A stretch of DNA of 64,000 bases from positions 620,001 to 684,000 of the forward strand of contig JAQSEB010000041.1 of the NCBI GenBank assembly GCA_030063045.1, read 5' to 3'. The position numbers and the translations under genes are program-made. Below, one piece after another: positions 31,966 to 42,700 of the stretch. The notes beneath the pieces were generated by a model. It had not been told where the DNA came from and did not search any database. It saw only the letters and a list, made by a program, of their open reading frames with translations. The stretch comes from Pratylenchus scribneri (lineage: Eukaryota > Nematoda > Chromadorea > Rhabditida > Pratylenchidae). Each line of letters starts with the position of its first letter. Position 1 is the stretch's first letter.

Positions 31966-34900
31966 CTTCAATTGTATATGCCCGTTGCTTTTTCCTCTGC
32001 TGCATTGGCGATGAGGGAATGTTCTTCCGTAGGCCAGTGGGTGGCTTCTTGGCCGAATGTGGAAGATGGCGAACGGTGGATGCCTGGGAGGTACTGTCGC
32101 CCAACAAATTTGAGAAGCTAAAATACACAATTATTATTTAATTTAAAAAAAAAAATATTAATTTACCCAAGGAAATTTTTTTAATAAAATTAAATTAATA
32201 AAAATAATAATTTAACCCAGAGCATTTTATAAAATTAATTTAAAAGAAAATAATAATTTACTCTAGGGAAATTTTTTAAATTAAATTAAAAAATAAAATC
32301 TAAAAAAATCCCAAAATTTCTCGTATCAAAAATCTTCTTTTTTGAGGACCTTAAAACATGGCCATAATTACTATCAAACAATTTCATCCCATAAATTTAT
32401 CAATTACTTAATAATTTTTAAATTCCCCATTTCTTTTTGGAGTACTCATTCTCAATATTAAAAAGTTTATAAAAATTTTTTTGAAATGCTCTCAGACAAA
32501 TGCCTCATAAATTATTCCACATATTGCCAATGCAATTTGGGTTTAGCTGGTATAGTTCTCTTCATAGAGCATCCAAAAATTCATCTTGCCCATTTAATAT
32601 TTAATGTGAATAAAACAACCCTTTAGGCTTTAGCCAATTTATTCAAGGGTTAACTTCGACTTTTTTAAAATTCATTTCGAAACTAAGGATTAAGGCTAAA
32701 CTTTAAGCAGGAGAGACTTTAAAAATTAGCCAAGCCAAGTTTTATGGCCGCACAATATTTTTAAAACTAAATATTATGGGTAAATTCCAATAATTTTATG
32801 GATAAATTAATTGGTATCCAGATAAAATTTTCAAAAAAACTTACAAACTCCAAATAATCGATTTATTTTGTGTGGCAGCTGTGCCTTTTCTGGCCCTTTG
32901 CAATTCCGTAAATTTCACGGCCTCTTGCAGTTCAAATAGCTTTTCTTTGTATTGATCTAAAATTTTAGGGCATTTAAAATATTTTGACAATTTTTTGTAC
33001 TCACTTCGTTCCATCAGCACCCGGGCCATTTCGACGCGTGTAAATCGTTTTCGTTGGGCCATATCCTCTTCCTACATTATTTAAAAATTTAATAAATTGC
33101 ATATTTTAGTGGTAATCAAATGAATGTGGGGGCTAGAATGAGAATTATAGATAAAAAACGGTCAAAAAAGAGTAAAAAATACTCATACTCGATAAGTCAA
33201 TGAAAAGGGAAAAAATGATCTTACCCATTTGACTATAAATGACACTTCGACCTTCTATTTTAAAACTAATTAAAAAGTTTAATTTTTAAAAGCACATATA
33301 AATTAAGTAAATAATTAATAAAAGTTACTAAATTTGTTCAATAAATTGATTTAAAAATACCCATAATTAAAAGATTAGAACCCGAAAGTTAACGAAAAAT
33401 AAAACAGGGATGTTACCCATTCGACTACAAATGACAATATAATGGCCACGGACAAATTTAACCCATATTTAAATTTAAAAAAAATCTGCCATATTTTAGA
33501 TTGGGATTTAATTTAAAAAATTATTTCTGATTTTTAAAGTCTCTAAATAAATCATTTCCCCATTTAAAAACCCACAAATACATTTGATTTAAATATATTT
33601 CCCTATAAAATAAAAATTTTGCCCACCTCTGTGGTTTCATCCTGCATAATCTTCTCTCGTATTTCCTTCAGCTCGCTCTCCAAATCTCGGATCCGATCAT
33701 TCAGCTTCAGCTTGACCAATTCCAAACTTCGGACTTCTTCACGGAAAACTTCGCGTTCACTAAAATTTATGTGTAAATAAATTATTTTTGAGATTTAAAT
33801 ATTAGTGGATTTTTCAACTTGTCGCCGTTTAAAATAACTCATCAATGACTTAACTGAATTTGATGATTTTGGTATCAAATTAAAGTGCAGACTTTTGGCT
33901 ATCTAATGAAATTAATTTTATTTAAATTGATTCAGAATTGATGGAATTATGTCCAAAAAACTATTCTAAATACCTTTACTATGGATTAGCAAAAATATTC
34001 AATGGTTTTTTGGCCATAACTTCATCAATTCTGAACCAATTTAAATAAAATTAATTTCATTTGATAGCCAAAAGTCTGCTCTTTAAATTGGTACTAAAAT
34101 CATTGAAATTGGTTAATTGCTTGATGAGTTATAAACGATCGCGTCAAGCTGGGGTCAAGCTCGAATATCATTAAATCATCCACCTTGAGAGTTGATCCAC
34201 TCGGGCAATTAAATCATTCTTCACAATGTTCAGTGCATTCTTTGTTTCAAGTAATTCGGTGTTTTCGCGGATGAGATTTTCCACTTCTCTTCCCATGCCT
34301 AAAAAATTAATAAATATATTTTTAAATATTTAGAATAAATAAAAAATCACACAAAACACAATAAAACCACCAAAAAACTTAGTTTTCACAAAACATTTTT
34401 TATTTGAATGGAAACATACCAATAAATGTGTCATTAACTTAAAATGAGGGGTTTTTTAGGGTTTTGTTCACAAACACAACACCCAAAAAAATTTACCCGC
34501 TGATGCGAATTCCGCTGGATTCACTAATTGGCCTATTTGATAAAATTTTTACGAATTTGTTAATAATTTTAGCATTTACAATTGGATACTCATGTACATA
34601 TTATCCGGATCTAGATTTTGAATTTGGACACCCTTAAAGCCACCCCGTGGTTTCCCAAAATTAGGCCTCTGAAGCCTGACCTCAGAAATTCTCGAATGAA
34701 CATCTAAGATCTTATTAGAACTTAGAATTGACCCGAGAAAATGCTTAAAATTGACCACAGGTCATATGATTTTTCTCAGGCCAATTTGACCTGAGAAAAT
34801 GCTTAAAATTGAGCTGAGAAAATGCTTAGAATTGACCACAGGCATATGCTTTTTCTCAGGTCAAATTGACTTGAGAAAATGCTTAGAATTGACCTGGCAT

Positions 34901-37900
34901 TGAGAGGATTGGGATGTTCAAAATTTGGATCCGGAAATAAATACATAAGTAATTAATACTTATTATTGATTTATGTAAATTATAAATTTCATTTTGATGA
35001 AAATGCATTATTAAATTTACCTGTAAGGTCAGCCCCCAGTGATATTCCATCGCCTTCTTCATTCAATTCTCTTAAATATTTTAAAATATTTCAACTTAAA
35101 TAATGAATAATTTTCGAATTTTACTTGTCTTCCACATTTGCCGCGCGTTCTTCGCCATCGCCATCCTCTTCATTGACTTCGGCCAATGTTTTGTGTTTTG
35201 CTTCCTGCTCTCTTGGAGTGGCCAAAATTTCAGCCGCCGTTTGAGAACCAAATTCTTCGTGCCAATCTCCTATGCAAATTTTAGGCATAAATTGGGTTTT
35301 TTGTAATTTTTTATTCTAATTCTGTATTTCGACTAAAAATGTACTGTAAAAAATATGTTAAAATTTCATAAAAAGTTTCTAGCAAGTCTATTTTCATTTA
35401 AACGGATTCAAACCCTAGGCTTTAAATTTTGAGAAAGTGAAAGGTAACCCTTTGTAAAAATTAAAAAATTTCAACTAAAAATTTGAAGTACAAAAAAGTG
35501 AAAATAACAAGCCCGAAAAATATTTTTCCTCGCTTGGATTCGAACCCGAGACTTAAATTTTGCTAATATGAAGAGGTACCCCATTCGGCTAAAAATTTTA
35601 AATTTTTCAGCTTTAAAAGAACTGTAAAAATGTAAAAAAAATGCATAAAAGTGAGAATCAAGTTTGAATAAAATATTTCTATTGGTCGGATTTGAACCCG
35701 AGACCCCTAAATTTTTCAAAATTGTATCCCCTTTGCATCGAAAATTTTCAACATTTTTTTTTCCAACTAAAATCAGTTGTAAAAATATGAAAAATTGTAT
35801 AAAAGTGGTCTGTAAATATTTTCCTCTGGGTGATTTCGAATCCGAGACCCCTAAATTATACAAAAATGAATGTCGAAAATTTTTGAAAAATTTTGGGAAA
35901 ATCTTCTTTATAAACTCTAGTCAGCCTTGTAAATCACGAATGATTCGTTCCAACATACTTTCACTGCTAATATGGTTGGCCAGATTCATGTCCGCGTGGG
36001 TGCTCTGCGACATGTGAACTGCGCTGATCAAATCGGAAATTCCACGAACATTTGTTGAGTCAATTGCGCTCATTGCCATTGCATTTCTAATGGATGGGAA
36101 TATAATTAGTAATTTTGATGTTGAGTTAATCAACGAGAAAATTTTAAGGTTAAACCGGTTTCAATTTTCAGTTTTTTTAGAACCGATTTCAATCAATCTT
36201 TTATAGCCTTAAACCAATTTCAATCAATCTTTATGGTCTTTAAACCGGTTTCTAAAAATCTTGTGGCCTTTAAACCGGTTTCAGCCATCATTTATGGCCT
36301 TTAACCGGTTTCAATCAATCTTTTTAGGACTTTAAACAGGTTTCATCAATTTTTATGGTCTCTAATGAACGAAATGAATATAGGTAAGGTGCGAAAATGT
36401 GGTTTTATGACTATAAAACATATATTCCTCTGAGCGGGTTCGAACCCGTGACCTAAATTTTGCAAGAAAAATTTTTTCCTTTATAAACTCTAGCCAGCCT
36501 AAACCCAGCCCTAATCTAAATAATATAAATAAAAATATGTCACTTGTTATTTTTTGCATTATTCATTGGCAACGATTGGGCCATGTCGAACATTTCGGCG
36601 CCCATCAAGAATTTCGTTCTCTCCACATGTTCAATATGCGTTCGTAACAGTTCATTGTAGCGTTCATGCAACTTTTCATATTCCATTTTTTGATCAACTT
36701 CTCTTTCTTCCAATCTGTTCGCTAAAATCAATAAAATTATTTATGGCCAAAGAATGATAAAGTAATTTTGTAATTTTTCCCCATATTTAAAAAAATTTTA
36801 ATTTATTTTTTTTTTGCTAAAAACAAGGGGTTTTCGATGATGGTGAATCAGAATTCCATATTTGTTTTGCAATAGGACCACACACATCAAACGGTTTAAA
36901 CGGGTTAACATCATGAAAGGTCTAAAGCTAATTATTTCATTAAATAGTCATTTTGCAATAGGCAAATTGATTTGTTCTGAATTAGGAACACATTTAACGG
37001 TTTAAAACCGGTTTAATGTTTAATATTAAAATGTTTAAAAACTAAAGCTAATTTCATTAAATAGAGTTCTTTTGTAATAAGCAAAGCAAACTGAGCTGAC
37101 TGAGTAGATCAAGGTCCGACTTAGAATATGTTTTTTGGTAGAACACATCATACACTTTAGACTTCTTTAAAATTTCTATCCAGCAGCCCTAAGCCTAGTC
37201 CTAAAATTATTAGCCAAAAATCCTAGCTTTACTTGCGAATATAAAAATGCTATTATATGACAAATCGATAGAAGATTCATGCTCAACTCATTGAGATGTG
37301 TCGATTGAACTATAGTTAGCGTTATTAGTTCGCATGTTCAAATTTCTTCCAGACCGGTTATGAACCGATAATAGTTTGAAAAATTAAATTCCAAACCGGT
37401 TTTTAAACCGATAACAGTTCAAAAATTAAATTATTGTAAAATATTTGGATTCTCCGGCAACCGAAAAACCCTAAAAACATGTTTTTAGCAAAAAGTTAAA
37501 TTAAAAAAAAATTTTTTTTTGAATATGGGAACGAACAATACTATTACAGATGATAAATGATTAACCATGATCAGATGCATTTTTGGCCTTCAATTCCAAC
37601 ATCCGCACAATGCTGGTCATACTTTCCACTTTGGCTTCCAGTTGGCGAGTTTGTTCCAAATAACTTTCTTCCACCTCCAAACATTTTTGGTCTTGATTTT
37701 TGCGCATTTGTCTTTCTCGTTCATATTGATTCAACAATTGTTCATTTTCTTCTTTCAACATTTCCAAATCTACAACCAACTCTTCTTTTTCCGAGTAAGC
37801 ATTGTCCAAATTTTCCAGTACATTCACAACCAAAGGCATCAAATCCTGGAATATTTGTTATTAAAAAGTATTTAATTTGCCGAAAAAAGCATTGAAAAAT

Positions 37901-39059
37901 AATTATAATGGTTTAAGTAATGGTTTAAGGAGGGTTTGTCCCACACATTCACAAACCAAATATACCCAAAATTGGATAGAGCTGGTCAAGAAGACGCATT
38001 GAATGGTATATAATTTGGTTATGGTTTGGTCAACAATTAAAGGGTTTTAAACAGTTTAAACCCATTTCGGTTTTAGTTTTAAACCGTTTAAACCGATTTT
38101 GATTTTTGGCTAAAAACTAGGTTTAAAATTGGTTAAAACTAAGCCAAAATATAATCAAATGATGCATCTTGATGAGATCTATCCATTGGGCATAGGGTTT
38201 CGGGGTAAATAGGATAGGATAAAAGACTGAATCGATATAAACCGTCATCTTTTCTCCATTTACAATATTTCCCATATTTAAAATTGGTTTATAAATTATA
38301 AAATTATTAACCTTCACACTTTCTTGGCCCGATTTATTAATCATCGATTCAAATTCTTTATAAATCGAAGAAGCAATCTGTAAAATAATTCAATTTTATA
38401 ATTAATTTATTGATAAATTAACCAGTTGAACTTTGTCGGACATTACGTGTTGTGACTGTGCATCTTCCGAACCGGAATTGGAATTTACGCCTCCGTAAAC
38501 GAGCTTTAAAATTTAATTTTATTAATTATTATGTCATAGAGCGAATTTTGGTAATTAGTGAATTTCCGGAATTCGTTAGGTATTGGTCTAGCGAATTTTT
38601 GGACTCCCGGCTTCCAGACTTCCTATAGATTTTAGAATAAGCTCATTCGATTCGGCAGGGTCGATTTAGTTTAGGAAATTTCAATTTCAGACCCGAAATA
38701 AGGCTTATTAGGCAAAAGTTAGTAAACCGAAACCGGTTTGGGTTTAAACAACGGCTTCAGCTTTTCAAAACAAGCTTAAATTGGTTTGAAATTGAAATTC
38801 CATAGACTAAATCGACCTTGGCGAATCTAATGAGCCTATTCTCGAATCTGGAAGATACCTAGAAGCCGAGATTCCCAAAATTTGCTGTACAAATTACATA
38901 TTTTAGTGCATTAATTAATAATTACCTCATTTGAGCTGATTGAACTGTTCATTAGTGCTGTGGGCGTTGTTATTGTGGATCCTCCTCCTTGGTTTTGTGG
39001 AGGCTGTAAATTTTAGTAGGAAATTAGCAAAAAAAAAAAGATTACAAATTTACCTCCAT
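31966..39059 (-). CDS. unc-16: unc-16/JIP3 5' exons (JNK-interacting scaffold, N-terminal half)
   Basis: The exons in order are 39054-39059 (Met-Glu only), 38926-39003, 38423-38503, 38312-38377, 37566-37845, 36544-36721, 35926-36086, 35125-35269, 35021-35070, 34184-34298, 33627-33759, 33005-33071, 32845-32956 and 31966-32117; lengths keep one frame. The RH1/JIP N-terminal helix shows [13 protein letters not shown] and [20 protein letters not shown], followed by long coiled coil. The second leucine zipper shows [19 protein letters not shown] and [18 protein letters not shown], then IIWSFFSNLLGD. These are strong matches to UNC-16/JIP3/JIP4, which bind kinesin light chain and JNK-pathway kinases. 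The start is tentative because exon 1 codes only two residues. The exon ending at 35,926 uses a GC donor, or alternatively an internal GTATGT about 45 nt earlier in the same phase. Confidence 0.9.
32118..32844. other. unc-16 intron without genes
   Basis: AT-rich intron. The part from about 32,330 to 32,790 contains family-C-like arms (ACTTGGCC/TTTATGGCC and TTTTGAGGACCTTAAAACATGGCC). No gene seen. Confidence 0.4.
33072..33626. other. unc-16 intron without genes
   Basis: AT-rich. Two similar short segments (TTACCCATTTGACTATAAATGACA near 33,222 and TTACCCATTCGACTACAAATGACA near 33,413) may be remnants of the SINE-like family. Nothing else seen. Confidence 0.35.
33816..34149. mobile_element. 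Foldback MITE family A
   Basis: Arms CTTGTCGCCGTTTAAAATAA and GATGAGTTATAAACGATCGCGTCAAG, with the family's inner TTGGTTCAGAATTGATGG / CATCAATTCTGAACCAA. It lies in an unc-16 intron just next to the exon at 34,184. Confidence 0.85.
34715..34905. repeat. Tandem/inverted repeat GACCTGAGAAAATGCTTAAAATTG
   Basis: Five related units of (AC)CTGAGAAAATGCTTA(A/G)AATTGA, with interspersed TTTTTCTCAGG complements, so local hairpins can form. Within an unc-16 intron. Confidence 0.75.
35490..35880 (-). repeat. tRNA-derived SINE-like units, three in tandem
   Basis: Three units of about 150 bp each contain, on the minus strand, GGGTTCGAATCC/GGGTTCAAATCC (box B) with upstream GGGTACC-type box-A remnants, and TTTTTACAGTT-type linkers. 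On the plus strand each shows GGATTCGAACCCGAGAC followed by CTAAAT. The same unit recurs at 36.4, 42.3-42.6 and 60.6-60.9 kb. Confidence 0.65.
36140..36365. repeat. AAACCGGTTTCAATCAATCTTTTATGGCC minisatellite
   Basis: About seven degenerate 29-32 bp units each contain TTAAACCGGTTTCA and ATCTTTATGGCCTTT. The self-complementary AAACCGGTTT recurs through this part of the window. In an unc-16 intron. Confidence 0.8.
36400..36485 (-). repeat. tRNA-derived SINE-like unit
   Basis: Plus strand CCTCTGAGCGGGTTCGAACCCGTGACCTAAATTTTGC; on the minus strand a near-perfect T-arm (CACGGGTTCGAACCCG). Confidence 0.6.
36780..37565. repeat. unc-16 intron with AAACCGGTTT-type repeats
   Basis: Contains inverted words such as GGTTTTCGATGATGG / CTCCGGCAACCGAAAAACC and several AACCGGTTT cores near 36,890, 37,000 and 37,380. 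It resembles the ends of the foldback element at 40.1-41.1 kb. Probably a decayed relative; no gene. Confidence 0.5.
37928..38065. repeat. Dispersed block shared with 43,490-43,620
   Basis: GTCCCACACATTCACAAACC, then ATACCCAAAATTGGATAGAG and GCATTGAATGGTATATAATT, occur here and in a GT25 gene intron at 43,490. Both are followed by TTTAAACGGTTTAAACCCATTT-like sequence. Confidence 0.8.
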
Positions 39060-39737
39060 TTCAAGGGCTCGGGTTTAAAAAAATGTATGAGTCACCTCGC
39101 CTCGGGCAAATTTTGTTAAGATATTAATAAAAATTATTTGGTGTTCAAAATCAACCTAAAAAAATAAATTATGCATTAAAAATTTATTGGTTTTTCTGGA
39201 TTAAATAAAACAGGCTCTAATAATTGTGTCTTGTGATGTGAATGTGAATAATATAAGTGTTAAAATAAGGACACCACACTCTAGCCTCTAGGCAAATGGG
39301 ATAGACCAATTTTACTTAGCCTCTCTAGGCACAATTTTCGGTAAAATTTTGTTAAGAATTTAATAAGAATATTTTTAAATGTTCAATATTAATCTTAAAA
39401 TTAAAATTATTCATTAAAAACAATTTTATTGGCTTTTTCTGGAGTAAAAAATGCTTTAATTGTGTCTTATGATGTGAATAATAAAGTGTTGTTAAGGACT
39501 CTCTAGCCTCTAGTCACAATTGGGACCAATTCTACTTAGCCTCTAGGTCTCTAGGCGCAAATTGGGACCAATTTATTTCTCTATTTTCTTGATGACTTTG
39601 CTTCTCTCCAATTTTCATTCTGCAATTACCTATTTATATTTATTTTTAGAAGAGAGGGCTAATTTTTCAATTAAAAATTCCCGAAAATTTAAGCAGTAGA
39701 AACCAGACAATGAGGTGGGAATAAAACTGATGAAATT
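39060..39737. promoter_or_regulatory. Divergent intergenic region between unc-16 and the GT25 gene
   Basis: A 678-bp head-to-head spacer that must hold both promoters. It contains an imperfect direct repeat of about 240 bp (39,100-39,345 and 39,350-39,570). The shared words are TTTTGTTAAGA, TTATTGG-TTTTTCTGGA, AATTGTGTCTT-TGATGTGAATA and CACTCTAGCCTCTAGGCA. No TATA box is clear. Shared regulation is an inference from spacing. Confidence 0.5.
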
Positions 39738-42700
39738 ATGCAGCAAATTAAACCACTACTAATTAATTTTCCACGTTCATTTCTCTTTGTGCTTATTTTT
39801 CTCCATGGATTCCTTATTCAAGTGGGTCAAAAATTTCAACTAATCATTGACTAAAACTATTTGATTTTAGCATTTTTATGCATTAACCGAATTGGTGGCA
39901 GATGGAAATTATAAATATTTATATCCAAAGCTGTGCATTGGAATAAATGTTCTCGAAAATGATGATTTTATTCTGCCATATTTTATGGGTTTTATTGAAG
40001 ATCTTCGCTATCCTAAGGTTTTAAAGCGTCTAATTATTAGTTGATTTTTAATATTTTAAAGGATCAAATTCATATAAATTTCTTCGCATCAAATCAAAAT
40101 GGCTCAATTTCAAAGTATTAATTAAAATTTTGTACTTATCGGTCATCCGGGGACAGATTTTTTGGTAATAGTTGACTTTGTTGCCCCCCATTTTTTTCCA
40201 AAAATTTTTTTATTTTATTTTAAGCTAAAAACCTGTATATAGGGGTTTTCGATGATGGAGAATCCGAATTTGGCATTATTTTTTCATTATCAATACTAGC
40301 TGAACCGTTATCGGTTCAGAAACCGGTTTCGAAAAATTGAAGTTTGGTTTTTTGGGTTATATTATACATCATTCGACGCGCCAAGATAAGCTGAGCACGA
40401 ATCTGCCATTTGTTTCGCATAAAATTCAAAATAAAAAAATTATGGCCATTTTAATCAGTCAGGTCATCAAACCCCCTTTTATAATTTTAAATGACCATAA
40501 CTTTTTTATTTTTGAGTTTTATGCAAAACCGATTACAGATTCATTCTCAGCTCATCGAGACGCGTCGAATCATATATAATATGACCCAGAAGATCAAAGT
40601 TCAATTTTTCGAAACCGGTTTCTGAACCGATAACGGTTCAGCTAGTATTGATAATGAAAAAATAACGCCATATTCGGATTCTCCATCATCGAAAACCCCA
40701 AAATACAAGTTTTTAGCTTAAAATAAAATAAAAAAAAATTATAAAAAAAAATGGGGGCAACAAAGTCAACAACTATTACCGATTTTTTCCCCAAAAATCA
40801 GGTCCGTATCCAGATAGGAGCAAAGGGGAAAATTGTCCCCCTCCGGGGAAAATTTTCCTTTTTTTCTCCTTATAATGGAAAATTTTTGATTTTTTTTTTC
40901 AAATCCCCCCCCCCCCCCCCATACCAAACTTTCTCCCCCCAGCAAATATCTGATATGTTACTGCCTAAAATTACCATAATTTATCCAAAATTGGCCAAAG
41001 TTTCTGAGCCCTAAAATAGTAAATTTCCATCTGTTTTTACAATCATAAATGAAAAATAAAATCAATCAAAAAAAATTTATAAATCTTCTCCCGGATAACC
41101 GATAAGTACCTAAAATTTTTCAAAAAATTTTTTTTAAAATTTCTTTAAAAGTTGGATTGAAAATTTCCCTCCTGGATTATATTCCTCAACAACCGTAACA
41201 AAAAATTCTGATAAATGGCGAGAGGGTGCCCTTTCATTTGGCCGTAGAAAATCGTGTTCCTATGCTTTATTGTTGGAAACGGATTCCATCATTCTTCGTG
41301 ACAGTGTTCGGCGGTAAATATTTTTCAAAATTCCACTTAAATTTTCTCTTTTAAGAATGATATCCCTGGACAAAATTATTATCACTCCATTGCTTTATTC
41401 ACCGTTTGGTGGGAATTCCAATGCTCAAGAATTGCAATTAGCCGATGAATTTACGAGCAGGACGAAAATCGACTTTATTCGAGTTTGTACAAAATGAATG
41501 GGGACAGCCTAACTTGTCTCCGTTTAACTCACCAAGGAGCGAACCAATTTTGATGATTTTGGTATCAAATTAAGGAGCAGACTTTTGGCTATCAAATGAA
41601 ATTAATGTTATTTAAATTGGTTTATAATTGATGAAGTTATGACCAAAAAACCATTCAGAATGTCCTTTTCCTTTACTATGAACTTGTGAAATTTTCATTG
41701 GTTTTTTGGCCATAACTCCGTCAATTTTGAACCAATTTAAATAAAATTAATTTAATTATAGCCAAAATTCTACTCTTTAATTTGATACCAAAATCATCAA
41801 AATTCAGTTCAGTCCTTGATGAGTTATTTTAAACGGCGTCAAGTTGGGTTGCATCCAATCCAAATATATTTCCCTATAATTTAATTTATTTCACAGGTTT
41901 ATTACTCCAAAGGACCGTTGCTAATCAATTTGAAGCATTCGGATGCAGCATATTTGACATTTTCTGAAGACAATTTACCAAATTATTCTGGCAAAAGCGG
42001 CGATGAAATTGATGTTTTCGCCAATTCTGCGTATTCCATGAATATTCCAATTGTGTTTTCCAATCATTTTCATTATGGTTACTATTTTGATTCAATCGGT
42101 TTGACACGTTCGGAACGCATCACATTGGTTAAAAATTTTATATTTTTATTGAATTTAATATATTTTTTATTAAAATTATGGTAACATTAGTGCTTTTCTA
42201 CTTGCTATCTCATTTTTCCATTCTATTTTAGCTTATTTCTTACCTAATTTTTTGTTATAATTTCCTCGTCTAGAAATATATTTTAAAATGTATAAATATG
42301 CATAAAAGTGTGCACTTAGCCCGAAAAAATTATCTCCCTCTGAGCGGATTCGAACCCATGACTTAAATGTTGCAAAAATGAAGGGTTTTACCCACTACAC
42401 TATGCGAAAATTTTCAAAAATTTGCCATCTAAAAATGTATTTCCGAATGTCTAATCATAAAAGACCGAACCCGAACAAAAATTATTTTCCTCTGAGTGGA
42501 TTCGAACCCGACACCCCTACATCTGTCAAAAATGAAGGGTTTTACCCACTATGCTAAAATTTTTTAAAAATTTTTATCAATTTAAAATGAAATTTCCTTA
42601 AAGTTTTGCTCATTTTTGGCAAATTGGGTTACGGATGCTGGGCCATTGGCCTATCCAATTTCATCGGCCCTCCCACCTTGGTACCCAATTCCAACCAAAT

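Noticed and set aside
41918..42107. Minus-strand frame opposite the GT25 gene exon 6
   Set aside because: Antisense shadow of a well-supported exon.
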